A stretch of DNA of 64,000 nt from Shimia thalassica (GTDB lineage: Bacteria; Pseudomonadota; Alphaproteobacteria; Rhodobacterales; Rhodobacteraceae). The stretch spans positions 62,001-126,000 of the forward strand of contig NZ_CYTW01000002.1 in the NCBI RefSeq assembly GCF_001458215.1. The letters are read 5' to 3'. A program made the position numbers and the translations under genes. This document shows positions 8,719-17,824 of this stretch, in pieces (position 1 is the first letter of the stretch; the number at the start of each line of letters is the position of its first letter). A model generated the notes under the pieces. That model was not told where the DNA came from and did not search any database. It saw only the letters and a list, made by a program, of their open reading frames with translations.

Positions 8719-9762
8719 ATGAAGCGAAAACTGGTAAATTGTCTCGAATTCGGCCACGTGGTTTCCATCCTTGACGGCATTGCTTCGCGCGCGACCGTAA
8801 ACAGGGGGCTTGAGGCCGCCGGTCTGGACCGGTCACTGTTGAAGGGGCGGACAGCGTTTATCCCCTATGCCGCCGAGGCCGTGCTGGTCGAAACCGTGGC
8901 GCGTGCCATAGGGGATCGTCATCTGGGTGCGCGCGTCGGTATGAAGTTCCAGTACTCGGCCTATAGTGTCTATGCATCTTATGTGCTGAGCGCACCGGAT
9001 CTGGCCTCAGCTCTCGAGCGCGGAAGGCGGGCGCTGTATCTGATACATCCCGGTTCGGAAATCCTGTTCAGACAAACCGAAACACATCTTGTTGTCGGGC
9101 GGGACACCAAGGGGCTGTCTGTTATCGGGCACCGGCATCTGGACGAAGGCGCCCTGTTTGTCATCGCACAGGTCGGGCATCATTTCCTTGGACAGGACTG
9201 GGTGCCGGATTGGTATGAAATTCCGGCCTCGCCCCCCGACAGTGTTCGGGAACTGGAGGAATTGGCGGGAACCAAAATTCACGCCAATGCGCATGTGCCC
9301 GGTGTGGCGATACGGCTGAGCGATCTTGCGACGGTGAATCCCGCGCCTTTGCAAAGTGACGTGGCGTTGACACTCGAGTCTTTGGCGGCCCTCATGAATG
9401 TCGCACCAAAGCAGACAATGAAAGAGGCCGTGGTCGAGATTTTGCAGTCCTTGATGGACAGCGGGACGCCTGATGAAAACAGCGTGGCCAAGCTTCTTGC
9501 GATTGGCCCAAGGTCCCTGCAGCGTGCATTGCGGGCGGAAGGGGTCTCTTTTCGCGAGATCAGAACGCAAGTGACAATAGGCTATGCCCGCACGATGCTG
9601 GCCAAGACAGATGTTTCCCTCAAAGATGTTGCCAAAAAGGCTGGATACTCTGACGAAAGAAGTTTCCGGCGTGCCTTCAAGGCCGCGACGGGGCAATCGC
9701 CGTCCTTGTTTCGTGCCTCGTTAAAGACCGGCGCAGCAGAGTTGTCGCAAACGGATCAATAA
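8719..9762 (+). CDS. AraC-family transcriptional regulator (OruR/ArgR-like)
   Basis: This 347-residue cytoplasmic regulator has an N-terminal ligand-sensing domain of the arabinose-binding type (residues about 20-200). The C-terminal double helix-turn-helix lies at about 260-335, with the AraC signature ISL-like segment DVSLKDVAKKAGYSDERSFRRAFKAATGQSP. The ATG at 8719 (MKRKLVNC) fits family N-termini. The frame is open further upstream, but no ribosome site supports a longer form; the Shine-Dalgarno is also weak at 8719. It is divergent from the DUF1254 pair, its likely target. The ligand is unknown. Confidence 0.85.
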   Translation: MKRKLVNCLEFGHVVSILDGIASRATVNRGLEAAGLDRSLLKGRTAFIPYAAEAVLVETVARAIGDRHLGARVGMKFQYSAYSVYASYVLSAPDLASALERGRRALYLIHPGSEILFRQTETHLVVGRDTKGLSVIGHRHLDEGALFVIAQVGHHFLGQDWVPDWYEIPASPPDSVRELEELAGTKIHANAHVPGVAIRLSDLATVNPAPLQSDVALTLESLAALMNVAPKQTMKEAVVEILQSLMDSGTPDENSVAKLLAIGPRSLQRALRAEGVSFREIRTQVTIGYARTMLAKTDVSLKDVAKKAGYSDERSFRRAFKAATGQSPSLFRASLKTGAAELSQTDQ

Positions 9763-9856
9763 GGGAGATGTCGCTGGCGATAGACCGATGCGAAGGTCGG
9801 TCAGTGTGACGCCGTTTTGCAGCGCGACCCCAAGAATTGAAAGCGGATCACAGAAT

Positions 9857-10573
9857 TTAAGGAGCCGGGCGCAGGATATCTTTCAAATCGATGGGAGGTT
9901 GAACAACCTCGCGCAGGTCGAGCGCTGTCAAAATATCAAGAAGGTGGCTTTTCATCAGCTCTTCTGCGTCGGCGCCATCACCGCGGCGCAGGGCGTCCAC
10001 CAATGCATGGTGCGCGTGTTTTTCACACAGAGCACTTTGGCGTTTCCAATAAAGCGCAATGATCAGCGAAGAGCGCGCAACAAGCCTTTCGATGAAACCC
10101 GCAATTGTTGTCTGGTCAGCGATTCTCGAAATTTCGATATGAAAATGACCGGACAGGCGCAGGGCCTTTCCTGCTTCGCCCGCCTCGATCGCGGCGTGTT
10201 CTGCCGCAATGTGGGCTTCCAGCCTGGCGGCGGCTTCCTCTGTCATCCGCTCGGCCGCCGAGCGGGCCGTTCTGGGTTCGAGCAGGGCGCGGGCTTCGAA
10301 AACCTCACGGGCTTCGCGCACAGTTGGCTGGGAGACAAAAGCACCGCGATTGCGCTTTAACTCAACCAGTTCTGCATGGGATAACTCTTGCAGGGCGGTG
10401 CGCACAACGGTGCGCGATACCTTGAAAATATCCCCCAGTTCATCTTCCCCCAGCTTCGTGCCGGGCAGCAATTTGTTTTCGTGAATTGCCATGCTGAGCG
10501 ACGCCACAAGCCGCGCACTTGGTCCGGTGAGCGTCGGTTGGATGAAGTCGGTCAGGGTGTTCTTTGTAGGCAT
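9857..10573 (-). CDS. GntR-family (FCD/FadR subfamily) transcriptional regulator
   Basis: This 238-residue regulator has a winged helix at about residues 15-80 (KLGEDELGDIFKVSRTVVRTALQEL...NRGAFVSQPT). An all-helical FCD ligand domain follows, with its metal-binding histidines visible in HFHIEIS and ALCEKHAHHALVDAL. ATG 10573 is preceded by AGGAGAGAATA, so the longer frame upstream was rejected. It diverges from the ABC importer operon, and a perfect palindrome of FCD-site form lies between them, so it probably controls that operon and itself. FCD members usually respond to carboxylates or amino-acid derivatives. Confidence 0.9.
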   Translation of the reverse strand: MPTKNTLTDFIQPTLTGPSARLVASLSMAIHENKLLPGTKLGEDELGDIFKVSRTVVRTALQELSHAELVELKRNRGAFVSQPTVREAREVFEARALLEPRTARSAAERMTEEAAARLEAHIAAEHAAIEAGEAGKALRLSGHFHIEISRIADQTTIAGFIERLVARSSLIIALYWKRQSALCEKHAHHALVDALRRGDGADAEELMKSHLLDILTALDLREVVQPPIDLKDILRPAP

Positions 10574-10653
10574 TATTCTCTCCTGAACTCCGGAATGCCT
10601 TTTTTGCGAATTCAATTCAAGAAGTCAAAGAGTGGTATTCATTTGGGTCTAAG

Positions 10654-10665
10654 ATTGTATACAAT
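10654..10665. promoter_or_regulatory. Palindromic operator ATTGTATACAAT, candidate GntR site
   Basis: A perfect 12-base palindrome lies in the 236-base divergent region between the GntR gene and the ABC operon. It matches the TNGT-N-ACNA form common to FCD-type GntR regulators. Binding is inferred from form and place only. Confidence 0.65.
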
Positions 10666-10809
10666 ACTGTGCGCAAAATTGTCGCGTAAGCAAGAAATGT
10701 CGCACAAAATATAGCCAAATCAATGCCAGACGACCTTTCGCCACGCAAAACCCTTCGCAGTTCAAGCCGAGATGGCTCTTGCTGAGGTCAACTTTGGTAG
10801 GGGCGTTAC

Positions 10810-11793
10810 ATGACCACCGACACAGACCTTGAACTTGTATCTTTGACAAAAAGCTATGGCGCGACGGTCGCCGTGGATGCGATTTCGCATCAATTCAAAT
10901 CGGGGGGATATGCCTGCCTGCTTGGGCCGTCCGGATGTGGCAAATCCTCGACATTGCGGATGATTGCCGGACACGAGGATGTATCGGACGGGGCCATTCT
11001 TTTGGCTGGACGCGACGTGTCCTATCTCCCGCCGGCCAAGCGCGGCACGGCGATGATGTTCCAGAACTATGCGCTGTTTCCCCATTTGACGGTGCGCGAC
11101 AACGTGGCCTTTAGCTTGCGCATGGCTGGCGTCGACAAGCCCGAGCGGAACAGGCGCGCGGGCGAAATGCTCGAATTGGTCGAAATGACCACCTTTGCCG
11201 ATCGCAAACCTGACCAGTTGTCGGGCGGCCAGCAACAGCGCGTGGCACTTGCCCGTGCGCTGATCACGCGGCCACAGGTCTTGCTGCTGGACGAACCACT
11301 TTCGGCGCTTGATCCCTTCTTGCGTATTCGCATGCGCGCAGAGTTGAAACGCCTTCAGCGCGAGCTGGGCATCAGCTTTATTCACGTCACTCACGGACAG
11401 GACGAAGCGCTGGCTTTGGCCGACGAGATCATCGTCATGAACAACGCCAAGATCGAACAGGCGGGCCCGGCCCGCGATGTTTTCAACGCCCCGCGCACGG
11501 CTTTTGTCGCCCGTTTCATGGGCGGGCACAACGTGTTGAACCTCCCTCAAGGTCACATCGCGCTGCGCTCGGACGAGATGGTCGTGACCGCGCCCGAGGC
11601 GGGGTGCATCGACGGGCGGGTCATTGGTGTCGAATACCAAGGCACCCACGTCGCCCTGACCGCCGAAGTCGCCGGTGGCCAAGAGGTGACAGCGTTAATG
11701 CCTGATGCCGATTTTATCAAAGCCCCCAAGGATTTGGGCGAGGTGATCGGTTTGCACTGGGAAGACCGGGTTGCGCACCCGCTGACCGCCTAA
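10810..11793 (+). CDS. ABC importer ATP-binding protein (polyamine/Fe-type family)
   Basis: This 327-residue cytoplasmic ATPase energises the importer encoded by the next three genes. It shows Walker [10 protein letters not shown], the Q-loop in [10 protein letters not shown], the signature LSGGQQQR, Walker [13 protein letters not shown] and the switch histidine in [11 protein letters not shown]-terminal TOBE-like regulatory region follows residue 235, as in the PotA family. It opens the operon 145 bases downstream of the palindromic operator, with AGGGG before the ATG. The substrate cannot be told from this subunit. Confidence 0.92.
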   Translation: MTTDTDLELVSLTKSYGATVAVDAISHQFKSGGYACLLGPSGCGKSSTLRMIAGHEDVSDGAILLAGRDVSYLPPAKRGTAMMFQNYALFPHLTVRDNVAFSLRMAGVDKPERNRRAGEMLELVEMTTFADRKPDQLSGGQQQRVALARALITRPQVLLLDEPLSALDPFLRIRMRAELKRLQRELGISFIHVTHGQDEALALADEIIVMNNAKIEQAGPARDVFNAPRTAFVARFMGGHNVLNLPQGHIALRSDEMVVTAPEAGCIDGRVIGVEYQGTHVALTAEVAGGQEVTALMPDADFIKAPKDLGEVIGLHWEDRVAHPLTA

Positions 11794-11830
11794 AGCTCAT
11801 ACGAAAAATGCTCAATCGAAAGGACCAAGA

Positions 11831-13108
11831 ATGACGACAATTTCCAAAATCCGATACAGTCGCCGGAATGTGCTGAAAACAGGGGGGGCCGCTCTTGCTG
11901 CTGCTGCTGCATTCCCTGCGCCCATGGTCTGGGGACAGGAAAGCAAGAACATCACCCTGCGCCAGTTTGGTACAGGCGTGTCGAACCTCAACGAGGTCGC
12001 GACCAAGGTGAAAGAAGACCTTGGCATCACGCTCGAGATGACCGCGCTTGATACCGACAGCGTTACCCAGCGTGCGGCGACGCAGCCGGACAGCTTTGAC
12101 ATTGCTGACATCGAGTATTTTGTTGCCAAAAAGGTCTGGCCTACGGGCAACCTGCAGGCGATGGATGCCAGCAAGATCAAGAACTATGACAAGATCGTCG
12201 GCATCTTCCGCAACGGGAAACTGACGCCAGAAAGCTCGATTGCGCAAGGCACCGCGCCACACACCGTTGGGTTTGTCGAGGGGCCTGCCGGAACGTCGTT
12301 TGTCGACAATGAATCCGGTTGGATGACCCTGATCCCCACGATCTATAACGCGGACACTCTGGGCATTCGTCCTGATCTCATCGGGCGCCCGATCGAAAGC
12401 TGGACCGAGCTGTTGAACCCAGAGTTCAAAGGCAAGGCTTCGATCCTCGATATCTCGTCGATTGGCATCATGGATATGGCGATGGTGTGCGAAGCCATGG
12501 GCGAAATCCAGTACGGCGACAAAGGCAACATGACCAAGGACGAGATCGACAAGACCTTTGCGATCTTCACCGAAGCCAAGAAAAACGGCCAGTTCCGCGC
12601 TTTCTGGAAGACCTTTGATGAAAGCGTCAACCTGATGGCCTCTGGTGAGGTCGTGATCCAGTCGATGTGGTCTCCAGCCATCACTGCCGTACGTTCGCGC
12701 GGCATTGATTGTGTCTATCAACCCTTGAAAGAAGGCTATCGCAGCTGGGGTGGCGGCATTGGTTTGTCGGCTTCGCTTTCGGGCATGGAGCTGGACGCGG
12801 CCTATGAATACATCAACTGGTATCTGTCGGGCTGGGTTGGCGGCTTCCTGATGCGTCAGGGCTATTATTCTGCTGTTCCGGAAACCTCGAAAGACTTCAT
12901 GTCTGAAAACGAATGGGGCTACTGGTTCGAAGGCAAGGAAAGCACTGGCGACATCACGTCTCCGTTCGGGGACAAGTTGGCCGGGGCAGGCGAGGTCCGC
13001 GATGGCGGATCGTTCTATGACCGTATGGGCGCTGTGGCGTGCTGGAACTCTGTCATGCAAGAGAACCAGTACATGGTCCGCAAGTGGAACGAGTTTATCG
13101 CCGCTTGA
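11831..13108 (+). CDS. ABC importer periplasmic substrate-binding protein, Tat-exported
   Basis: This 425-residue extracellular solute-binding protein is of the spermidine/putrescine-like type. The N-terminus has a twin-arginine signal (SRRNVLKTGGAALAAAAAFPAP) ending near residue 35, so it is probably folded before export. AGGA precedes the ATG. It follows the ATPase by 37 bases and precedes the permeases. The binding residues cannot be mapped by eye, so the ligand is unknown; the racemase-family enzyme at the operon end hints at an amino acid or cyclic amide derivative. Confidence 0.88.
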   Translation: MTTISKIRYSRRNVLKTGGAALAAAAAFPAPMVWGQESKNITLRQFGTGVSNLNEVATKVKEDLGITLEMTALDTDSVTQRAATQPDSFDIADIEYFVAKKVWPTGNLQAMDASKIKNYDKIVGIFRNGKLTPESSIAQGTAPHTVGFVEGPAGTSFVDNESGWMTLIPTIYNADTLGIRPDLIGRPIESWTELLNPEFKGKASILDISSIGIMDMAMVCEAMGEIQYGDKGNMTKDEIDKTFAIFTEAKKNGQFRAFWKTFDESVNLMASGEVVIQSMWSPAITAVRSRGIDCVYQPLKEGYRSWGGGIGLSASLSGMELDAAYEYINWYLSGWVGGFLMRQGYYSAVPETSKDFMSENEWGYWFEGKESTGDITSPFGDKLAGAGEVRDGGSFYDRMGAVACWNSVMQENQYMVRKWNEFIAA

Positions 13109-13165
13109 TTGATATCGCGCGGGGGCAGGTGGCCCCCGTGCATCCTCCCAAATTCTGGAAAACCA

Positions 13166-14014
13166 ATGACCAAACAATTCACGGCATGGATACAAGCCGC
13201 GCCTATGGCGCTTGTGTTGTTGGCGTTCCTTGTGGCGCCGATTGTCATGATCGCAATTGTAAGCTTCTGGGGGGCGACGGAGTATTCCATTTACCCCGCA
13301 TTCCAGTTCGACAATTACGAGTTCCTGTTTCGCTCTCCCGTCACCTACACCGTATTTTTCAACACCTTCAAATATGCGGCAATCACTTGGGCGTTTACCC
13401 TCGTGATTGGATTTACCGTCGCCTATTTTCTGGCTTTCGAGGTGCGATCCCTGAAATGGCAAATCGCCCTGTTCCTGCTTTGCACGATCCCGTTCTGGAC
13501 ATCGAACATCATTCGCATGATTTCATGGATTCCGTTTCTGGGACGCAACGGGCTGGCCAATTCCACGCTGATTTCATGGGGCGTCATTGATGAGCCCGTG
13601 GAATGGCTGTTGTTCTCGGACTTCAGCGTGATCCTTGCCTTTGTGCATCTTTATACGTTGTTCATGGTGGTGCCGATCTTCAATTCCATGATGCGGATTG
13701 ACCGCTCGTTGATCGAAGCCGCCCGCGACGGCGGGGCGAGCGCATGGCAGACATTGCGCCATGTCATTATCCCGCTGTGCAAACCGGGGATCATGATCGG
13801 CACGATTTTTGTCACCACGCTGGTGATGGGCGATTTCATAACCGTGCGGTTCATGTCCGGATCACAGCGTGCCAATGTCGGCCGGTTGATCTCGAATGAC
13901 ATTAGCCTGCTTCAATATCCCTCGGCGTCGGCCACGGCTGTGGTGCTTCTGGTCGCGGTGCTGATCGTGATCGCGCTGCTGCTGCGTCTCGTCGATATAC
14001 GCAAGGAACTGTGA
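13166..14014 (+). CDS. ABC importer permease, first
   Basis: This 282-residue inner-membrane permease of the PotB type has about six hydrophobic segments. The binding-protein-dependent transport motif is EAARDGGASAWQTLRHVIIPLCKPG (about residues 188-212), which docks with the ATPase. ATG 13166 (MTKQFTAWIQ) was chosen over an in-frame TTG right after the binding-protein stop because GGAA lies closer and the N-terminus then matches a first membrane helix. Its stop lies 3 bases before the next start. Confidence 0.9.
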   Translation: MTKQFTAWIQAAPMALVLLAFLVAPIVMIAIVSFWGATEYSIYPAFQFDNYEFLFRSPVTYTVFFNTFKYAAITWAFTLVIGFTVAYFLAFEVRSLKWQIALFLLCTIPFWTSNIIRMISWIPFLGRNGLANSTLISWGVIDEPVEWLLFSDFSVILAFVHLYTLFMVVPIFNSMMRIDRSLIEAARDGGASAWQTLRHVIIPLCKPGIMIGTIFVTTLVMGDFITVRFMSGSQRANVGRLISNDISLLQYPSASATAVVLLVAVLIVIALLLRLVDIRKEL

Positions 14015-14017
14015 CCA

Positions 14018-14854
14018 ATGGAAAAACGCAGCCGCAGCTTCTATTTTCTGTCTGCCTTCTTTGCCCTGTTTGTCCTGTTTCTTTACGGGCCGATCCTGAC
14101 CATCGGCATCCTGAGCTTTCAGGGGCCGCTAGGGGGGCTGACCTTTCCGATGAACGGGGTGTCGTTTCACTGGTTCCGCGATCTGTTTCAAGAACAGGCG
14201 GTCGGGGATATCTGGGGCAGTTTCCGCAGATCTTTCGCGCTTGGGCTGATGGTGATGATCACAACGGTCGTGGTTTCGGTTCTGGGTGGTCTGGCCTTTC
14301 GCAAACGTTTTAAAGGATCGACAGTTCTGTTTTATCTGGCGATTGCATCGCTGGTCATTCCATCAATCCTGGTTTCGCTGGGTGTTGGGCTGATCTTCAA
14401 CCAATTGGGTTTGCCGGTGCATTGGGCCAGTTCAGGGTTTGGGAGCCAGTTGACTTGGACGTTGCCCTTTGGTCTGCTGATCATGTTCGCGGTCTTCAAC
14501 CGCTTTGACAAAAGTTATGAAGAGGCCGCGCGGGATCAGGGCGCCACGGCCTGGCAGACCTTTGCATATGTCGTGCTTCCGATCATTGCGCCTTCATTGC
14601 TTGGGGTGGCCTTGTTCGGGTTCACGCTAAGCTATGATGAATTTGCGCGCACCCTGCTTACCGCGGGCAGCTATAACACGCTGCCGCTCGAGATTTTCGG
14701 GATGACCACCAATGTGACAACCCCTGTGATCTTTGCGCTTGGGACGCTGACAACGATCTTTTCGTTCTGCATCATCTCGGTCTTTTTCCTGATGGTCTGG
14801 CTCATGTCACGGCGCAAGGACAAAGGGTCTGATGCGGGCAAGGGTATGGTCTGA
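14018..14854 (+). CDS. ABC importer permease, second
   Basis: This 278-residue PotC-type permease is the partner of the preceding one. It has hydrophobic segments throughout and the docking loop EAARDQGATAWQTFAYVVLPIIAPS (about residues 169-193). It starts 3 bases after the first permease gene. The C-terminal tail is charged (MSRRKDKGSD), consistent with a cytoplasmic end. The next gene begins 3 bases after its stop, extending the operon to the racemase-like enzyme. Confidence 0.9.
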   Translation: MEKRSRSFYFLSAFFALFVLFLYGPILTIGILSFQGPLGGLTFPMNGVSFHWFRDLFQEQAVGDIWGSFRRSFALGLMVMITTVVVSVLGGLAFRKRFKGSTVLFYLAIASLVIPSILVSLGVGLIFNQLGLPVHWASSGFGSQLTWTLPFGLLIMFAVFNRFDKSYEEAARDQGATAWQTFAYVVLPIIAPSLLGVALFGFTLSYDEFARTLLTAGSYNTLPLEIFGMTTNVTTPVIFALGTLTTIFSFCIISVFFLMVWLMSRRKDKGSDAGKGMV

Positions 14855-14857
14855 GGC

Positions 14858-15496
14858 ATGGCTGTTATCCTGATTAACCCCAACAGCACCGAAGCCATGA
14901 CGGACAGTGCGCTTCGGGCTGCGCGACTGGCGGCTCCGGCCCTTCAATTCGAAGGGTGGACGTCTCATAAGGGGCCAGCGTCGATTGAGGGGGCCGCAGA
15001 CGGGGCGCTTGCGGTGGCGCCGTTGCTGGACTTGGTCCAAAAGGCGTCTGACCAAGGCGCGCAGGTTATCATTATCGCCTGTTTTGACGATACAGGACTT
15101 GCCGCTGCACAAGGGCTGGCCACCTGTCCGGTGATTGGTATTGGGCAAGCGAGCTTTACCTTGGCGCGTCTTTATTCAGGGGCCACGTCAGTGGTCACAA
15201 CGGTACAGGCCGCAGTGCCTGTAATCGAAGCCAACATAAAGGCTCAAGGGTTTGCGGATGTGATCACCCATGTGAGCGCCGCGCATGTGCCTGTTCTGGC
15301 CCTTGAGACCAACCCCGAGCATGCTGCGCAGGAATTTAACGCAGCGATTGAAAGGCTTCCGAAAGGAACGCGCAATCTTATCCTTGGGTGTGCAGGGGCA
15401 GTGTCGATCAAATCGCGGGTGCAACAAAAGACCGATTGCCGCGTCATTGATGGTGTGAGCGCGGCCGCGCAGCTGTGCAAGGCCCTTGTCGGGTGA
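14858..15496 (+). CDS. Asp/Glu/hydantoin racemase family enzyme
   Basis: This 212-residue cytoplasmic protein has the family-opening motif ILINPNST and two cysteines in the positions of the racemase pair, in IIIACFDDTGL and LILGCAGAV. The family includes aspartate and glutamate racemases, hydantoin racemase and maleate isomerase; the exact substrate cannot be fixed here. It closes the ABC operon with only 3 bases from the last permease. This suggests it converts the imported compound or its hydrolysis product. Confidence 0.87.
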   Translation: MAVILINPNSTEAMTDSALRAARLAAPALQFEGWTSHKGPASIEGAADGALAVAPLLDLVQKASDQGAQVIIIACFDDTGLAAAQGLATCPVIGIGQASFTLARLYSGATSVVTTVQAAVPVIEANIKAQGFADVITHVSAAHVPVLALETNPEHAAQEFNAAIERLPKGTRNLILGCAGAVSIKSRVQQKTDCRVIDGVSAAAQLCKALVG

Positions 15497-15522
15497 GCCA
15501 GGCGGCCGGGTTTGGGTGGGGA

Positions 15523-15554
15523 AGGGGCGTTGCCCCTCTTGGCCTGTCGGCCAA
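15523..15554. terminator. Two adjacent hairpins between convergent genes
   Basis: AGGGGC-gtt-GCCCCT at 15523-15537 and TTGGCC-tgtc-GGCCAA at 15539-15554 lie between the racemase-like gene and tpiA, which converge. Neither has a strong T tract, so termination is likely but not certain. Confidence 0.4.
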
Positions 15555-15589
15555 TTCACCCCAGGATATATTAGGCCAGAAGAAAATTT

Positions 15590-16333
15590 TCAGGCAGCGT
15601 CAAGGGCATCAATGATGGCTTGAAAGTCGTTGGCTTTCAGGCTGGCCCCGCCAACAAGGGCACCATCGACGTTTGAGACCGCAAAGATGTCCGGGGCGTT
15701 GCCGGGTTTGACCGACCCACCATACAAGAGGCGGATTGCGTTGCCTTCGGCCTCACCAAAGCGTTCGACAAGCTGTGCGCGCAAGGCGTCATGCACTTCG
15801 CCGATTTGCTCAAGGCTTGGGACAAGGCCTGTTCCGATTGCCCAAATGGGTTCATAGGCAACAACGGTGTTGGCGCCGGTTGCGCCGTCCGGTGTGGAGC
15901 CTTCGAGTTGGGAGGCAACAACAGCAAGTGTGTCGCCGTTTTCGCGTTGTTGCAGGCTTTCCCCCAGACAGATGACGGCGGTCAGGTCAGATTGCCATGC
16001 GGCCAGGGTTTTGTTTCGAATGTCGGCGTCAGTTTCGCCGTGATCCTGACGGCGTTCCGAATGGCCCACAATCACCGCGGTCGCCCCTGCATCAGACAGC
16101 ATGGACGCCGAGATATCGCCGGTATGGGCGCCGCTTGCGTTGATGTGGCAATCCTGTCCGCCAATCTGGATGTCACCCGCGATTTGTGCCGCACCGGAAA
16201 CAAGTGTCGCAGGAGGGCAGATCATGCGGTCTGTCTGGTTTGGGGACGGGGCTTGTGCCAATGCTTTCAACTCTGACAATGCGTCGGTCAGTCCGTTCAT
16301 CTTCCAATTTCCTGCAGCCAGTTTGCGACGCAT
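15590..16333 (-). CDS. tpiA: Triosephosphate isomerase
   Basis: This enzyme interconverts dihydroxyacetone phosphate and glyceraldehyde 3-phosphate in central carbon metabolism. The 247-residue TIM barrel is of standard length. The N-terminal Asn-Lys pair is in AGNWKMNG, the catalytic His is in VIVGHSERR, the catalytic Glu is in [12 protein letters not shown], and the phosphate loop ends in [10 protein letters not shown]. It is monocistronic, convergent with the ABC operon and divergent from the oxygenase gene. Confidence 0.97.
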   Translation of the reverse strand: MRRKLAAGNWKMNGLTDALSELKALAQAPSPNQTDRMICPPATLVSGAAQIAGDIQIGGQDCHINASGAHTGDISASMLSDAGATAVIVGHSERRQDHGETDADIRNKTLAAWQSDLTAVICLGESLQQRENGDTLAVVASQLEGSTPDGATGANTVVAYEPIWAIGTGLVPSLEQIGEVHDALRAQLVERFGEAEGNAIRLLYGGSVKPGNAPDIFAVSNVDGALVGGASLKANDFQAIIDALDAA

Positions 16334-16456
16334 GATTTACCCCTTGTTCAAAATTGCTTGGCCCGTTCTGTGAGGTTTCGGCGCATTGGTCAAGGGCGCC
16401 TTGCGTCGCGACGCAAAGCAGGCCAGAAAGGCGCGCCATTGAAGGAGGGTTATTTC

Positions 16457-17368
16457 ATGGTGCCGAGGCTGGATGCTCAAAAAATCGACGCGCGTGATCC
16501 TGTGACCATGGAGCGGCTGCGGCAGGGTGTTGAGGACGCCGGGTTTCTGACGGTTGAAAACACCGAGTTGTCAGAAGCCGACGTCCGCGCGGTGATTGAA
16601 TCGTACCGTCGTTTTTTCCGTCAGCCCGAAGATCGTAAACGCGCGGTGGACATGGCACGCACCGGTTCAAACCGGGGGTGGGGCGCACCCGGTACGGAGC
16701 AGGTCGATCCAGAGGCAAACCCTGACTATAAACAGGTTTTTGACTGTGGGTTCGAACTTGCGGCAGATGACCCGCTGAGATCCGAGAATCTGTCGGTATA
16801 TGCCGAAAACCAATGGCCGGCGGATATGCCCGCGTTCCGCACGACGATTCAAGGGTATTATTCCAAAGCGTCGCGCGTTTCCTTGAAGCTGTTGCGCGGC
16901 ATTGCTGCGGCTATCGGGCAGCCGGAAGATTACTTTGATGCGGCGTTTTCGCGCCCGATGGCCTTGTTGCGGGGGAATTTTTATCCCGAGCGGCCTTCAT
17001 GGGCGACAGACAGGGATTTCGGGATTGGCGCGCATACCGATTATGGCTGTTTGACACTCTTGGCCACGGACGGCGTGCCGGGTCTTGAGGCGCAGTCGCG
17101 CGGGGGCGCCTGGGTGCCGGTTGAGGCAGAGCCGGGGGTGTTTATCATCAACTTTGGCGAAATGCTGGAAATGTGGACGGCAGGGGCAGTGCGCGCGACA
17201 CCCCACCGCGTGAAGGGAACCGTGCAAGAGCGTATTTCGGTGCCGATGTTTTTTAATCCCAACCACGACACCAACGTTGCCCCGATCGGATCCGGACGTG
17301 TTATTCGGGCAGGGGACCACTTGAAAAAGCGGTTCGAAGAAACCTATGTGCATTTGAAGGCGGGGTAG
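16457..17368 (+). CDS. 2-oxoglutarate/Fe(II) oxygenase of the isopenicillin N synthase family
   Basis: This 303-residue cytoplasmic dioxygenase has a DIOX_N domain in roughly the first 110 residues, then the double-stranded beta-helix. The Fe(II) ligands are visible as His193 and Asp195 in AHTDYG and His250 in TPHRV; the RIS segment after it supplies the arginine for 2-oxoglutarate. A GAAGGAGG site supports ATG 16457 (MVPRLDAQ), so an earlier in-frame start was rejected. The substrate is unknown; members act on varied small molecules. It converges on the SufA-like gene with a gap of only 15 bases. Confidence 0.87.
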   Translation: MVPRLDAQKIDARDPVTMERLRQGVEDAGFLTVENTELSEADVRAVIESYRRFFRQPEDRKRAVDMARTGSNRGWGAPGTEQVDPEANPDYKQVFDCGFELAADDPLRSENLSVYAENQWPADMPAFRTTIQGYYSKASRVSLKLLRGIAAAIGQPEDYFDAAFSRPMALLRGNFYPERPSWATDRDFGIGAHTDYGCLTLLATDGVPGLEAQSRGGAWVPVEAEPGVFIINFGEMLEMWTAGAVRATPHRVKGTVQERISVPMFFNPNHDTNVAPIGSGRVIRAGDHLKKRFEETYVHLKAG

Positions 17369-17383
17369 GCCCCGCCATCACCG

Positions 17384-17782
17384 TCAGACAAGTTTCGGGG
17401 GGGCGTCTGGCGCTTGTTCCGCCGCAAGTTCCTCGACGTCTTTGAATTTGATCGACTCACCACAGCCGCAGGCGTCCGCGACGTTCGGGTTGTTAAACTT
17501 GAAGCCGCTTTCCAGAAGCGAGACCTCATAGTCGATTTCGGTGCCAAACAGGAACATCTGGGCCATGGGCGCAATCAGGATACGCGCGCCGTCCTGCTCC
17601 ACGACTTCGTCATGGGCTTCGGCGGTGGTGACATAGTCCATCGTGTATTCCATGCCTGCACAGCCGCCTTTCTTCACGCCGATGCGCAAACCGGCATGAC
17701 CTTTGTTGGTCATCAGCTTGGCAATCTGCGTGGCCGCAGCGGGCGTCATGGTGACGGCTTGTTTTCCTGGAATACCGAACAT
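17384..17782 (-). CDS. HesB/IscA-type Fe-S assembly scaffold or carrier (SufA-like)
   Basis: This 132-residue A-type carrier protein passes Fe-S clusters to apoproteins. The three conserved cysteines are visible: one in KKGGCAGMEY and two in DACGCGES. An extra tail after CGCGES reaches 132 residues against about 110-120 for the family. It lies 42 bases downstream of the DUF59 gene, so the two probably form a small Fe-S operon. Whether it is the SufA, IscA or ErpA orthologue cannot be told without the rest of the suf cluster, which is not in this window. Confidence 0.88.
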   Translation of the reverse strand: MFGIPGKQAVTMTPAAATQIAKLMTNKGHAGLRIGVKKGGCAGMEYTMDYVTTAEAHDEVVEQDGARILIAPMAQMFLFGTEIDYEVSLLESGFKFNNPNVADACGCGESIKFKDVEELAAEQAPDAPPKLV

Positions 17783-17824
17783 TTTTCTGTCTCCTGATCC
17801 CTCAAGTGGACCATAAAGATTGTA

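Noticed and set aside
13109..13165. TTG-started extension of the first ABC permease
   Set aside because: It lacks a ribosome site and adds a non-membrane segment that does not fit the family N-terminus.
11717..13462. Long open frame on the minus strand
   Set aside because: It is antisense to the ABC binding-protein gene and reflects third-position GC bias.
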